Source of the DNA: Phymorhynchus buccinoides | Taxonomy: Eukaryota; Mollusca; Gastropoda; Neogastropoda; Raphitomidae | DNA: 64,000 bases | NCBI GenBank assembly: GCA_017654935.2 | Contig: CM065699.1 | Span: forward strand, 48,103,315-48,167,314 | Direction of reading: 5' to 3' | Shown: positions 44,330-56,759 of the stretch, piece by piece | How positions within the stretch are numbered: position 1 is the first letter of the stretch | How the letters are laid out: each line of letters starts with the position of its first letter | Position numbers and translations under genes: made by a program | The notes under the pieces: model-generated | What the model was told of the DNA's origin: nothing | What the model saw: only the letters and a program-made list of their open reading frames with translations | Databases searched by the model: none

Positions 44330-44640
44330 GAGTTTGTGTCATCCATTCCACCGGCACAACACGGCCTACTCGTACCGAATAGTGGAATGGGCTTTAACGC
44401 AGACGAACGCGCGCCAGCCGCACGCAAGATCTTGTGCGTGCATTCTTCGCACACGGGACCTCGGGTTTTAGGTCTCATCCGAAAGGACCAGGAAATAGGA
44501 GTAAAGTAACTTTCCCAAGGATACAACACCGTGACCAGCTGGGTTCGAACCACCGCACTGGCCAAAACCCCGTTGGATTACGAGAGGCGGCAATATTCTA
44601 ACCAACCGGCACACGGGTGCCTGTTTGCCTCAATATAAAC
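44330..44640 (-). mobile_element. tRNA-derived SINE, right arm
   Basis: Mirror of 12295-12580. Confidence 0.75.
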
Positions 44641-44659
44641 AAAATTTCCTGAGCGAGTT

Positions 44660-44886
44660 CCAGGGCTACCCAATCGTGTCCTGCAAAACACGGGGTCCCA
44701 GGGACTCCTTCACTTAGCAGCGAATAGAGGGTCCTAGGAGGCGGGATAAGCATGTGGCATTGTCGAATGCTAAAAATAATTTGTTTCTCGTTGCATCCCT
44801 GGGACCCCCTGGCACAATTCTTTTGGAGGTTTCCTTTAGAATGTTAGATTGCTTCATAGACCCCAAAGTGGGGGTCCCTGGGAGCC
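44660..44886. mobile_element. MITE-H, right arm
   Basis: Mirror of 12055-12263; one terminus is mutated (AGGGCTACCCA). Confidence 0.75.
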
Positions 44887-44989
44887 GCCTGTACTTAATG
44901 CTTCTTTTTATTACCCCAATGCCCATCACTGCAAATAAAGATTAACAAGGGCGTCGCCGAGCGGCAGACATGTCCGTCACCAGCAATGC

Positions 44990-45890
44990 CACGCACTTGC
45001 GACACCCCGTAGAGTGTCACATCCTGACACAAAAATTGGAAGGGATTCTGTCTTCTAGTTCACGAGATACAGCTTGAAGAATAAACATATAGCGCAAAGA
45101 AGGAAATGTTTCAGTTTTCAAGGTCCACTTAAAGGTCAAGGTCAGCATGGTGATAATTTTTGCTCGGATGTTTTCTTCTCTAGGGTATACCAGTACCACA
45201 CACAATCTGAAGCGCTTTCTGTCAGTACCAATGTGGAAATATGGGCTTAAAACCCATACTTGTAGACCCCTACCACTTTCAAGAGCCTACGGATCGCCCG
45301 GACCGGTGACCTTGACCTTGATCGGGTATGCCACCATCTGAACGGGCATAAGCCAAAGTACCTTCATGCCAAATTTGAAGACTCTAACTCTAACGGTGTG
45401 GGTGTTATGGCCCCTGAAAGATTTTCGGTTTTTAAGGTCGTACGCCAAGGTCAAGGTCACGACGGCAAAATGGTTTGCGCGGATGCCTTCCTCTCATGGT
45501 GACACACCAGCACACAAAATTTGACGTGATTCTGTCAACCCGTTCGAAAGATATCCTTGGGACAGACAGAAGGAGAAAAAAATGACCCTCCGATTTTCAG
45601 GCTCCAGCGATCTTTTTGACCTTGACCTTGACCTTGATCGGTATGCCATCATCAGAACGGGCATAAGCCAAACCACCTTCATACCAAGTTTCAACATCCT
45701 ATGTTGATCGGTGCCCGAGATATGGCTAAAATAGATTTTCGGTTTTCAAGGTCGTACGTCAAGGTCAAGGTCACGACGGCAAAATGGTTTGCGCCGATCT
45801 CTTCCTATTAAGGAGGCACACCTTCACACAAAATTTTGACGCGATTCGGTCAAGCGGTTCGGGAGATATCCTTGAGACAGACAGAAAAAC
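44990..45890. repeat. AAGGTCA-rich diverged repeats, right arm
   Basis: Mirror of 11060-11990. Confidence 0.85.
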
Positions 45891-46005
45891 CCACACAAAG
45901 ACCCCACCAAAAAAAACACCAGACAAAAACAAAAAATACAAACCAGTCCATCGCAAAGTCCGTTCACCTTCGGACAAATATAAATTGATACAAATGTCCA
46001 CTGAC

Positions 46006-46146
46006 CGCAGTGTCGTTCGTCCTGTCCATCCAGACAATCATTGACCCCGTCACACAGCATGCTGATGGCTAGACAGCGGCCGTCCACCTGACACGACCAG
46101 CCTGAACATGCCGTGGTTCTGCTGCCTGGTCCTGGGGCTTCTGCCG
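46006..46146 (-). CDS. Exon: LDLa domain 2, right copy
   Basis: 141 nt, six cysteines and CDGVNDCLDGQDERHC as in the left copy; no amino-acid change seen. The acceptor is the last of 12 tandem acceptors. Confidence 0.94.
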
Positions 46147-47145
46147 CTAGGGGGAGACAATAGAACAACGAACAGTGTGTTACTGAACAGGGCCATCTGC
46201 CCTTGTCACAATCCCATGGGCTTCTGCCGCTAGGGGGAGACAACAGAACAATGAACAGTGTGTTACTGAACAGGGCCATCTGCCCTTGTCACACACCCAG
46301 GGGCTTCTGCCGCTAGGGGGAGACAACAGAACAATGAACCGTGTGTTACTGAACAGGGCCATCTGCCCTTGTCACACATCCCGGGGGCTTCTGCCGCTAG
46401 GGGGAGACAACAGAACAACGAACAGTGTGTTACTGAACAGGGCCATCTGCCCTTGTCACAATCCCATGGGCTTCTGCCGCTAGGGGGAGACAATAGAACA
46501 ATGAACAGTGTGTTACTGAACAGGGCCATCTGCCCTTGTCACAATCCCATGGGCTTCTGCCGCTAGGGGGAGACAATAGAACAATGAACAGTGTGTTACT
46601 GAACAGGGCCATCTGCCCTTGTCACAATCCCATGGGCTTCTGCCGCTAGGGGGAGACAATAGAACAACGAACAGTGTTGAACAGAACAGGGCCATCTGCC
46701 CTTGTCACACACCCCGGGGGCTTCTGCCGCTAGGGGGAGACAACAGAACAATGAACAGTGTTGAACAGAACAGGGCCATCTGCCCTTGTCACACACCCAG
46801 GGGCTTCTGCCGCTAGGGGGAGACAACAGAACAACGAACAGTGTTGAACAGAACAGGGCCATCTGCCCTTGTCATACACCCCGGGGCTTCTGCCGCTAGG
46901 GGGAGACAACAGAACAACGAACAGTGTTGAACAGAACAGGGCCATCTGCCCTTGTCACACACCCAGGGGCTTCTGCCGCTAGGGGGAGACAACAGAACAA
47001 TGAACAGTGTGTTACTGAACAGGGCCATCTGCCCTTGTCACACACCCCAGGGGCTTCTGCCGCTAGGGGGAGACAACAGAACAACGAACAGTGTTGAACA
47101 GAACAGGGCCACCTGCCCTTGTCACACACCCAGGGGCTTCTGCCG
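46147..47145 (-). repeat. 83-bp splice-acceptor satellite, 12 units, right copy
   Basis: Mirror of 8325-10816 with 18 fewer units. The outermost unit has lost its AG (CCCCTGG instead of CCCCTAG). Unit variants (CAGTAACAC versus CTGTTCAAC spacer; GGGATTGTG versus GGGTGTGTG) are arranged differently from the left arm. Confidence 0.93.
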
Positions 47146-47334
47146 CCAGGGGAGGGAGAGAATACGAATGCTAATGTGAATGAGTACGAATTTGAATGTG
47201 TGAGGATTTTTTTGGACAGGCATATTATAAGCTTTTCTACACCATGAGAAATAAGTGAAAAAACCAAATTACAAGAAAGGGACATGAAGAACACAAATGA
47301 AGAAAAACATTTGAACAACGATTATTAACCCTTT

Positions 47335-47585
47335 CACTGCCAGCCATACATTTTCAGCCAAACAATTTCCATTAAATTTACCTGGGTAGGAAAGCAAAAT
47401 CCATCTTGCATTTAATTGGGATTTTTTCTGTGACATTTATATAAAATAAGGTCTATCCTTACTTCCCCAAACTAAGACAATATGGTCTTTGGATAATTAA
47501 TAGACCCCACATTTGGTGCCTTTTATTGACATAGGTGTTAAATCATTGTGGTGCTAAACTGCGATTTTGGCGGTGAAAGGGTTAA
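47335..47585. mobile_element. MITE-B insertion, right arm only
   Basis: 251 bp with TTAA at both ends and CCCTTTCACTGCCA / TGGCGGTGAAAGGG termini. The left arm has a single TTAA at 8141-8144 in otherwise matching flanks, so this is a TTAA target-site duplication. Confidence 0.92.
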
Positions 47586-47718
47586 GTATCAGAAACTTTA
47601 AGTACATCATAAACGACCATTGCAGATTGCAAACACGTCACGCACTCACTTACGCACGCACGCACGCACGCACATATTCAAAGATTGTAATCCTTTCACA
47701 GCAAACAAAAGCGCATGA

Positions 47719-47901
47719 TACGGTGGAACCTCCCTTGTAAGAACCTCCCATTATAAGACTCCCTCCCATATAAGACCTACCTTCTCTGAAACATTGCCCT
47801 TCTTTGTAAGTATTAAAAATTACCTCCCTTATAAGACCCCTCCCTTCTAAGACCTCATCTTGGAAGATTTTTGGAGGTCTTATAATGGAGGTTCCACTGT
47901 A
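47719..47901. mobile_element. TA-flanked MITE, right arm
   Basis: Mirror of 7850-8019. Confidence 0.8.
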
Positions 47902-47937
47902 TTAACGAAGCATGAACAAAAAGATGTAGGCCAAGTA

Positions 47938-48203
47938 TTAACCCTTTCGCCGCAAGCCATTTTTCGCATTTTAGCACCACAATGGTTTTAACACCCACGT
48001 CACTAAAACGGCATCCATCAGGACCTGTTATTTATCCAAAAGAACCCTGTTTTCCTTAATTTTTGGAGGTAAGGGATAGGGCCCTAATGTTATATATGTC
48101 ACAGAAGAATTCCCAATGTTGCAGATTTGTTTTGGTCTACCCAGTTTACAGTTTAATAGTATTTTTTGTGGCTGAAATGGCCTGGCGGCGAAAAAAGGGT
48201 TAA
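47938..48203. mobile_element. Second MITE-B insertion, right arm only
   Basis: 266 bp, TTAA at both ends; the empty site is the single TTAA at 7813-7816 in the left arm. Confidence 0.92.
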
Positions 48204-48285
48204 ATGAACTTACAATAACGCATAAAACACCACAAAACACACAACGCGTGCGCACGCACACACACACAGTGACACCGGTACTTAC

Positions 48286-48327
48286 CCACGTACGGCATAC
48301 TCCACTTGAAGCTGAGTCGCCACAAAG
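48286..48327 (-). CDS. 42-nt microexon, right copy
   Basis: Acceptor ttctttttgcag and donor gtaagt are kept. One T-to-C change, silent in the phase-1 frame. Confidence 0.6.
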
Positions 48328-48374
48328 CTGCAAAAAGAATGCATAAGAATGTACTGCATAATTCTTCTGATCAT

Positions 48375-48655
48375 TTTTGCGCTCACTCTCACACGCACGC
48401 ACACGCACGTGACACGCACACACCACACAAGGCGCGCACTGCGCTCCGCACAACACAGCACACACACGCAACGCCACGCACACACACCAACACCACACAT
48501 ACACACACACACACACACCACTCACGCACGCACTAACCACCGCACTACTCACCGCACACGCACTGCACAGCACCCGCACCACACGCACGCACACGCGCAC
48601 ACATACACACACACACACACTCACACGCGCGCACACACACACACACATCCATCGA
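48375..48655. repeat. CA/CG-rich tract, right arm
   Basis: About 280 bp of CA with CGCA interruptions, longer than the left counterpart (7575-7655). Confidence 0.92.
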
Positions 48656-48667
48656 GTCTAGGCCACT

Positions 48668-49210
48668 ATTGATGTATGCATGGATTGATGGATGAATGCA
48701 TGGATTGATTGATGAATGCATGGATTGATGAATGCAGATTTATTAATGAATGCATGACTTGATGGATGAATGCATGGATTGATGTATGAATGCATGGATT
48801 GAAGGATGAATGAATGCAGGGATTAATGGATGCATGCATGGATTGATTGATGGATGAACGCATAGACTGATGGATGAATGCATGGATTGATGGAATGAAT
48901 GAATGCATGAACGTACGGATGAATGCATGGATTGAACAGATGAATGCATGGATTGATGGATGAATGCATGGTTTGATGGATGAATGCATGGATTGATGGA
49001 TGCATGCATGATTGATGGATGAATGCATGGATTGGTTGATGGATGAATGCATGGATTGATGGATGAATGCATGGATGAATGAATGTATGGATTTATTAAT
49101 GAATGCATGGATTGATGGATGAATGCATGGACTGATTGACGAATGCATGGACTGATGGATGAATGCATGAATTGGTGGATTCATGGATGTATAGATGGAT
49201 GGATGGTTGG
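48668..49210. repeat. 20-bp minisatellite, about 25 units, right arm
   Basis: Mirror of 6320-7558 with less than half the units and more unit-length variation. Confidence 0.95.
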
Positions 49211-49223
49211 ATTGCTAGGCTAC

Positions 49224-49361
49224 CTGACATGGAGCAGTCTAGGGCGGGGCTCTCGTCGGACTGGTCTCCGCAGTGGTCGATGCCATCACACATGAGGTCC
49301 TGGTCGATGCACAGCAGGTTGTGACACAGGTAGTCGAAGAGGCCAGGACAGCCCGAGCCCT
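49224..49361 (-). CDS. Exon: LDLa domain 1, right copy
   Basis: 138 nt, same protein as the left copy, six cysteines and the CDGIDHCGDQSDE calcium site; splice sites kept. Confidence 0.95.
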
Positions 49362-49636
49362 CTGTGACAGACAGGCAGACACGCGCGCGCACGCACACAC
49401 ACACAGCGCGCACGCACACACACAGTACACACACACACACAAACACACAGAGATAAAAAACATATCCTAAGTTATTTCGTTCAATGGACGACGGATCATC
49501 AAAATATTATTTTAGTCTACTAAATACTTGGATGTAGGCCCTATTTGTTAATTATACCCTGAACAGACAAAAAAGAACACACACATACGCGCGCACACAC
49601 GCGCGCGCACACACGCGCGCGCACACACACACGTAC

Positions 49637-49673
49637 ATATAACAGGTTGTGACACAGATAGTCGAACAGCCCT
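49637..49673 (-). pseudogene. Decayed copy of the LDLa-1 exon start, right arm
   Basis: Mirror of 5864-5899 in the same degenerate state, showing the duplication is older than the divergence of the two arms. Confidence 0.78.
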
Positions 49674-49896
49674 TGTGAGAGATAGATACACACATGCACG
49701 CACTCATGTACACACAAACACACACACACGCACGCACACACACACGCACACGAACACACCCAAATGCGCGCACATAGACACACAAAAAAGCAACCCAATA
49801 TCCCAAGTTCTTTCATTGAATGGACGTCGGCTCAAACATTTAGTCTGCTAAATATTAAAGTCTTGGATGCATCTGTTAATTATTATGCCCTGAACA

Positions 49897-49898
<2 letters not shown>

Positions 49899-49967
<69 letters not shown>

Positions 49968-50029
49968 AACATTATCTCTCTTGTCTCTCTCTCACATCAC
50001 ACACACACACACACACACACACTCGCAAG

Positions 50030-50083
<54 letters not shown>

Positions 50084-50333
50084 CGCACACACACACATAT
50101 TATCTACCTTTCTCTCTCTCATCTCACACACACACAAAACACACATTATCTCTCTCTCTCTCACATCTCACACACACAAACACACACACATATATTATCT
50201 CTCTTTCACATCTCTCACATACACACACTTGCACGCACACGTACACACACACAAACACACATTATCTCTCTCTCTCTCACATCTCACACACACAAACACA
50301 CACACATACACGGCACATCTCATCTCACACACA

Positions 50334-50393
<60 letters not shown>

Positions 50394-50621
50394 ATATATA
50401 TATTATCTATCTTTCTCTCTCTCTCATCTCACACACAGTGTACACATTATTTTTCTCTCTCTCGCATCTCACCCCCCCCCCACCTCCCACCCACACACAC
50501 ACAAACCACATTATCTCTCTCTCTCAACATCACACACACACACACACCCACCCCACCCAACACGCATACCCCCCTAGCCCGCACCCAAACCCCCACCCAC
50601 ATCCACACACCCACCACCCAC
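49899..50621. repeat. Compound CA microsatellite, right arm
   Basis: Mirror of 4954-5637. Confidence 0.95.
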
Positions 50622-50834
50622 CCAGGGACACATTCTTGACAGCGGTGAAGATGAAGCTCAGTTTGTCCGTGCTGTAGAAGCCTCCCCGCAGTCTCAGATA
50701 AAGGCCGGCGGTGGCGAAGTAGGAGGGGGAGGCGTGCGTCAAGTTTCGCGCCGTGTACCGGTACATGAGGGGTGACTCGGAGCTGCTACCCTGATGGATG
50801 TCCAACGTGTTCATTCGTCCGTACTGCAGCCACC
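50622..50834 (-). CDS. Exon: second half of CUB domain, right copy
   Basis: 213 nt; encoded protein same as left copy. The first codon differs silently (GGC/GGG across the junction). Confidence 0.88.
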
Positions 50835-51079
50835 CTGTTCACACAAAAAAGAATAGGGCATTTGCCACGAGCGTTCGTTCCCTGTATTAGACTACTAATT
50901 TGCCCGCACTCGTTCTGCCCGAGTTACGCTGACCTTTCTAATTCAACTCTCTAAATTCAACTCAGTGAAACTCAAGGTCGCCAGCACGCGAAAATTCCTT
51001 ATTAACAGGTATGGTTGCAGATATTTTTGGGGGTGTTTTTTGTGATCAGTGCGCGCAATGTGTTCCCGGATCGATAATT

Positions 51080-51890
51080 ATTGTCCCCCCCGTCCCCGTC
51101 TCTCTTTGTGTCTCTGTGTGTCCCCGTCTCTAAGTGTCCCCGTCATTGTGTTCAGGTCTCTGTCATGACCCCATCTATGTGTTCCCGTCTCTATGTGTCT
51201 CCGTGTGTTCATACGCTAGTCTCCGTCTCTTAGCGTTCCCGTCTCTATGTGTACCCATCTTTATGTGTCCCCGTCTCTATGTGTCTCAGTCTCTGTGTGC
51301 CCCTGTCCCTATATTTCCCCGTGTCTGTGTGTCCCCGTCTCTAAATGTCCCCGTCTCTATGTGTCCCCGTCTCTATGTGTACCTACTCTCTATATGTCCT
51401 CGTCTCTATATGACCCGTCTCTATGTGTCCCCGTCTCTATGTGTACCTGTCTCTACGTGTCCCCGTCTCTTAGCGTTCCCGTCTCTATAATATATGTCCC
51501 CGTCTCTAAGTGTCCCCGTCATTGTGTCCCCGTCTCTATGTATACCTGTCCCTATGTGTCCCCGTCTCTATCTGTCCCCGTCTCTATGTGTCCCCGTCTC
51601 TATATGTCCCCGTCTCTATGTGTCCCCGTCTCTATCTGTCCCCGTCTCTATGTGTCCCCGTCTCTATGTGTCCCCGTCTCTATATGTCCCCGTCTCTATA
51701 TGTCCCCGTCTCTATATGTCCCCGTCTCTATATGTCCCCGTATCTGTGTCCCCGTCTCTATGTGTCCCCGTCTCTATGTGTCCCCGTCTCTATGTGTCCC
51801 CGTCTCTATGTGTCCCCGTCTCTATGTGTCCCCGTCTCTATGTGTCCCTGTCTCTATGTGTCCCCGTCTCTATGTGCGCCTGTCCGAATT
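51080..51890. repeat. 15-bp minisatellite, right arm
   Basis: Mirror of 3883-4640; more homogeneous GTCCCCGTCTCTATGT units. Confidence 0.93.
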
Positions 51891-52156
51891 CGGACATTCA
51901 TAAAATGTCTAATTCAAAAATAGGCCTACGGATATTTCGTCAGATTCGTGTACGGGGGACTACAAAATATAGTGAAAAAAACTAGTAGGATTTCGTCAGA
52001 TTCATTTAGACGGTAGAATTTGACGAGAATCACGCCTCACAGATTGTCACAGTCGGGTCGCAGTTGGATTGGATCGTATGCAGTGTGGTTGCCCCTTATT
52101 GGTAAAAGACACACACAGCGTGAAAATCTGATATTCAGATGCCATACATTGATAGA

Positions 52157-52668
52157 TTTCTATTAATATTACTATCCATTCTAACTAAATACTCACCAAC
52201 AAAACACTTAGATAGCTAAGCACTTTTTCCCAGTTGGAAACCATTACCTAGCAATGGATAACGCAAAAAGCAAATGGACGTAACTTCCCTTTACAGGAAG
52301 TATCATGAGTGACCTCCCTTTCGTCCTGGCCATGATACGTTCCTTAAAGCATCCACCAGATCACCTGTCAAAAATCACGGGTTTCACGTATTTCCCCTCT
52401 TACAAGCTGGTAAAAAAATCTTGTTTTGACCAGGTTTGACTCCCATACAGTCATATGCCCCTCAAATTGAAAACGAAAGATAATTTTAAAGAGTAGCCTC
52501 AATTGGAAGTTGGGGACATTTATTTGTGGGTCACAGCTATCCAGAAAAAAACAAGGGACTTAATCGTGGTGCGTCAGTGGTTCTTTAACAGACTCGCTTC
52601 CCGTACTTGGGAAAGTGTTATGCTATTGTTTAAGTGTTGGTCAGTATGGTTAGAATAGATTTGTCAAT
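52157..52668. mobile_element. Insertion present only in the right arm (MITE-C/D-like)
   Basis: About 510 bp between CATACATTGATAGATTTCT and ATGGTTAGAATAGAT. The left arm (about 3650-3665) has none of it. Ends resemble MITE-C, while the interior (ATCACGGGTTTCACGT, AACAAGGGACTTAATCGTG) matches 60960-61170. Probably a composite element. Confidence 0.65.
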
Positions 52669-53073
52669 ATTTAGGGTGTAACATTATATTTTTTTTAAAT
52701 AATCATAACAGCAATGACACCCCCACCACCACCACCACCACCACAACCACCACCACCACCAACCATAATAGTTTTATAAATACGGCGCTTAAATCTTGAT
52801 ATAAATCAAATTCGAAGCGCACACAAACAGGTTAAACATTCATAACGTAATTCAAACAAAGATAACACAACACACATGAGAACACACACACGTTTGAGAA
52901 ATGGTCCTAAAGGCAAGGAAGAGAAGAGGAGGGAAAGAGAGAAAGAGCTTCAATGACGGGGGAAACAAGTGGGTTTTGAGGTTTGATTCGAAAGCAGAGA
53001 ACAGCAGCGGAAGCAACAGCAATGATAACAATAATAATATAGACAGAATAACATCAGCAAGTAAAGAGAAACG

Positions 53074-53650
53074 TTAAGGTGGACCCTGACGGATGAGTTT
53101 TTGCAAGAAACACGTCGAGATCACCAAGAAAGACAGCCTTTTCAAGGATCGGAACACTCACTTTGCTCTGGGTGTTTTTTCTTACAAATCAAACCGTCAA
53201 AACGGCGATTCCTCCTTGGCGGAGATGCCGGAGAGAGAAGCCATTTTGGATGGGGTGGGTGGAGGACACTCATTGTGGTTAAAGCCTTTTTTTTTTTTTT
53301 TTTGGCAGTGCAGTAAAAACAAAATGGGAGCTATTTCCTTTGTTGTGAAGCGAAACTCCTTTAGGTAAACTGGATAAAAAAGGCTTGTATTGTGTAAAGT
53401 TCGTGCAAACGATTTGGTCTAAACGAACAGGCGGCCATTAGAAAAGAAACGACACACGCCTTCTCTTTCACTGCAGATAATTTGACTTCCTGGTTCCAGC
53501 ACCTCCGCCAAGGAGGAATCACCGATTTGACGGTTTGATTTCAAGGAAACCAGAGCAAAATGAGTGTTGCAATATCTGTAAAGGGTGTTTTCCCGGTGAT
53601 CTCGACGTGTTTTCTTGCAAAAAACTCATCCGTCCAGGGTGTCCCTTTAA
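53074..53650. mobile_element. MITE-A copy without the retroposon, right arm
   Basis: Mirror of 2113-3056; uninterrupted, so it gives the empty site of the 366-bp insertion. Confidence 0.85.
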
Positions 53651-54061
53651 AGATGACTTTAATGATGATGGTCTGTGCTTTTGAAACCATTTACGCTCAT
53701 TGTGATGATGATGATGATGATGCTGATGATGAATATGATATGCTGATGATGATCATGATGATCATGATGATTCGTGGTGCTTAAGCATCACAAATGCTGG
53801 GTCTGTTTGATTGATGAAGATTACGATGACAGTGGTCGGGATGCTGGAGGAATAATTAGCAATTAATTAAGGTGATGCTGCTGTGCTGCTGCTCATGATG
53901 ATTTGTGTGGAAATGACAGTCAATAAACACTAGTGGCGATGGCTGTGCGTTGGTGAGAGAGGTGTGTGGTGTGGTGTGTGTTGTGTGTGTGTGGTGTGTG
54001 TGGTGTGTGTGTGTGTGTGTGTGTTGTGAAGTCAAGTCAAGACAAGTCAAGTCTAAATGTG

Positions 54062-54303
54062 TAGATTTCTATTAATATTATCTACCTATTCTAACTAAAT
54101 ACTAAAAGCGACGCTCACAGGTCAAATGGACCGGAAGTGAAAGGGGAGTAAGCGGGCTTCCGGGTAATGGCGGAGTAGCGGTCCTTTGCTACTTTCGTTT
54201 CAGTTTATGTTGCTTGGGCATTGGTTTCCAAATTAAAGATGTTTTTTGCTATTGGTTTTTGAGTGTTTTGAGTGTTTTGAGGGTCAGTATGGTTAGAATA
54301 GAT
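54062..54303. mobile_element. MITE-C, right arm
   Basis: Mirror of 1447-1690. Confidence 0.6.
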
Positions 54304-54461
54304 ATGAATCTTTATTGATGGGGGGGTTAAAACAAAAAGCTAACAAGGCTTTTTTTCATGCCTACCCTCCAACAAAAAAACCACGCAAAGAATAATAATG
54401 TGTGTGTTTCGTGCGTGCGCATGATCGCGTTGTGTGTAGCATCTCTAATCTTCACCACCCC

Positions 54462-54504
54462 CCACCGCCCCCCCCCCCCCCCCCCCCTATCACTCCCCCC
54501 CCCC

Positions 54505-54537
<33 letters not shown>

Positions 54538-54538
54538 T
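54462..54538. repeat. Poly-C tract
   Basis: About 75 bases almost entirely C; the left counterpart (about 1360-1375) is 13 G or fewer. A G4/i-motif candidate and likely error-prone. Confidence 0.9.
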
Positions 54539-54549
54539 TGACTCAAGCC

Positions 54550-54605
54550 ATCCCCAAGAAGAACCAACGTCAGTCCTAAGCACCACTCCCGTCCGCGTGG
54601 TTGTC
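54550..54605 (-). pseudogene. Partial copy of the first CUB exon, right arm
   Basis: Mirror of 1293-1347, but the donor reads GGATGGCTTGAG, so the GTGAGT is lost. Confidence 0.7.
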
Positions 54606-54838
54606 TCTTATCGCCCTCAGCCCCCCTCCCATCCTTTTCTTCCGCCCCTATCCTTTCTCTCCACCCACCATCCATGCAAGGCATAATGTCTGCACTGTTG
54701 GCAAGTGTATGTCCAGCTTTGTGTCACCTATACGATCTAACTGGACCTTTTTCAGAGATAGGGATTGAGGCTGACCCAAATCATGCACACTCTGAAACTA
54801 CCAGGACAGAACCGTTAACAAGAATGATTGCGGTTGCC

Positions 54839-55426
54839 TTAAAGGGCCACCCTGACGGATGATTTTTTTGTAAGAACACGTCCGATCACAGGAATCACCC
54901 ATGAAAACACCCTTTACAGAGATTGCAACACTCACTTTACTCTGGTTTCCTAGAAATCAAACCGTCAAATCGGCGATTTCCTCCTGGCGGAGGTGCTGGA
55001 AGTCAGAATCCTTTAACCTCATCAAGAGAAGGCTCAAATGGCCGCCTCGCGTTTAGACCAAATCGTTTGCACGAAATGTTCGCAATACAAGCCTTTTTTT
55101 TTTCTTTTTTCTTTACAGTATTGTATACAGATTATCTAAAGGAGGTTCGCTCACAACAAAAGAAATAGCTCCGCCAATTTTTTTTTTTGCTGCACTACAA
55201 AAAAAGAAACGCTTCAACCACAATGAATGACCTCCACCCAAACCCTATCCAAAATGGCTACTCTCTCCGTCATCTCCGCCAAGGAGGAATCGCCGTTTTT
55301 GACGGGTTAATTTCTAGGAAACCAGAGAGTTGAGAGTGAGTGTTTCCGATCCTTGAAATGGCTTGTCTTTCTGGTGGATCTCGACGTGTTTCTTGCAAAA
55401 ACTCATCCGGTCAGGGTCACCTTTAA
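54839..55426. mobile_element. MITE-A copy, right arm
   Basis: Mirror of 510-1085 with many small indels. Confidence 0.82.
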
Positions 55427-56436
55427 CCCTTTCAACGCCAGCCATTTTCAGCTAAAAACATCCATTAAACTAAAGCCACCCTTAGATGGCCGAACGGCTG
55501 CCGAAGCGAACAGCCCGAACGGTGTTCGGCGAACTGAAATGTTCGGCCGAATTGGGTTGTCCTTAATAACCCCGCGAACATGATCGCCGAACAGCCGTTC
55601 GTTTGCTCGCCGAACAGCAGGCGGCCCGGAATCTCGTTTCCCATGTCGTGTTCTGGTGGACAAGTTCTTGTTCGGCGAACACGAGAACTCTTCATACGTG
55701 AAGGAAGAAAGTGTCGAGCAAATGTAACTCTTCATACGTGAAGGGAAAACAAATTGTCGTGATCTTTATTCTAGATCAGTGATCCAAAACACGCCTTGTT
55801 TTTTTTTATGAGTATTTTTCTTTCTTGACGTCAGATGCTATCCGAGAACATAAAGCAAAGAGCAGTTTTGTCACAATCGTCATGTTACGACCTCAATCGG
55901 AAAGTCTGCTTCTTTCAGTTTTGTGAACAAGAGAGTTGGATACCTCGACAGTGCGAACACTCGGACAGACCAAAAGGCCTATGGCCTGCTGATCATTCGA
56001 TCTGTCATCATATCACATCATTTTATTATATGAAAATAATTCAATGCTATTACTTCCTTTTGAAAGAACACAAAAAGCAAAATCGTTACTTCTCGGTTAG
56101 TTTCTTTCTATAGACGGAGATGCACAAAATTTAAGGGGGTGGGGGGATTTTTCCTAGGCTTAGACCTACATGTTACCGAAGTAGGCCTTTTGAGACTCGC
56201 TATGACGTGGGTCAAAGGCTAAACTTCGCACAGTGAGCGCTTCGGGTCAGCTTAAGAACAAACCCACTGTCGGCGAACGATCGTTCGTGTTTGTTCACGG
56301 GCGAAAAAGGAAAAGAGCAAAAAGTAAGAACATTAAGGTATAGGATACCAGACCCCTCATTTGTGCCTTTCAGGGGACATGGGCGTTAACTCATTGTGGT
56401 GCCAAGAGGCGACAAGCGGCGATGAAAGGGTTTTAA
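55423..56436. mobile_element. MITE-B copy with replaced interior, right arm
   Basis: Ends match 264-513, but 55471-56316 is about 845 bp not found in the left arm, which instead has about 80 bp of normal family B sequence. The foreign part is rich in TTCGGCGAAC/GTTCGCCGAA palindromes near both of its ends (55478-55690 and 56272-56300). Confidence 0.7.
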
Positions 56437-56483
56437 AGAAAACAACAACAAACAACTTCGTATTCTTATTCACATCCACTCAC

Positions 56484-56675
56484 CATCTCCCAGAAGGACT
56501 TCGGCAGTCTGAGCATCCCCCATCCGCGTGGTTGTCCGAGGAGTGTCTCTCTTGATCAGCCACACGCAGTCTTAGAGGTTCCGGAGGTGGTGGCGCCCGT
56601 GAAGGCCATCATGCCCCCTCCCGGCATGAGTAATGGCGCTGCAGTCGTCAGGGGATTCGGGGGCCACGAGTCCGT
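56484..56675 (-). CDS. Exon: first half of CUB domain, right copy (damaged)
   Basis: 192 nt between acceptor (ccgaacacag) and donor (gtgagt). Compared with the left exon it has several single-base indels, which break and restore the frame, and a stop appears after GTTSG-like sequence where the left copy reads SPNLYDC. Given similar damage in neighbouring repeats, consensus error is more likely than pseudogenisation. Confidence 0.65.
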
Positions 56676-56759
56676 CTGTGTTCGGACGAGAGAAAACAAC
56701 CAACACTGGGTCAATAGCATAGTGCGTGTGTGTGTGTGTGTGTGTCTCTCTCTCTTCTC

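Larger units (their letters stand above)
33728..56697. repeat. Right arm of the inverted duplication
   Basis: Reverse complement of the left arm. Its first base after the gap corresponds to left-arm base 21441 and falls inside a 65-bp tandem duplication, so the arm boundary coincides exactly with a contig end. Its outer boundary (about 56697) corresponds to the first base of the window, so the duplication may extend further. Sequence from about 54800 rightwards shows many small indels relative to the left arm, suggesting lower consensus quality there. Confidence 0.93.

Noticed and set aside
55835..56113. 92-codon frame starting MLSENIKQ
   Set aside because: Lies in the foreign block of the right arm, has no known motif, no counterpart in the left arm and no splice context; probably chance.
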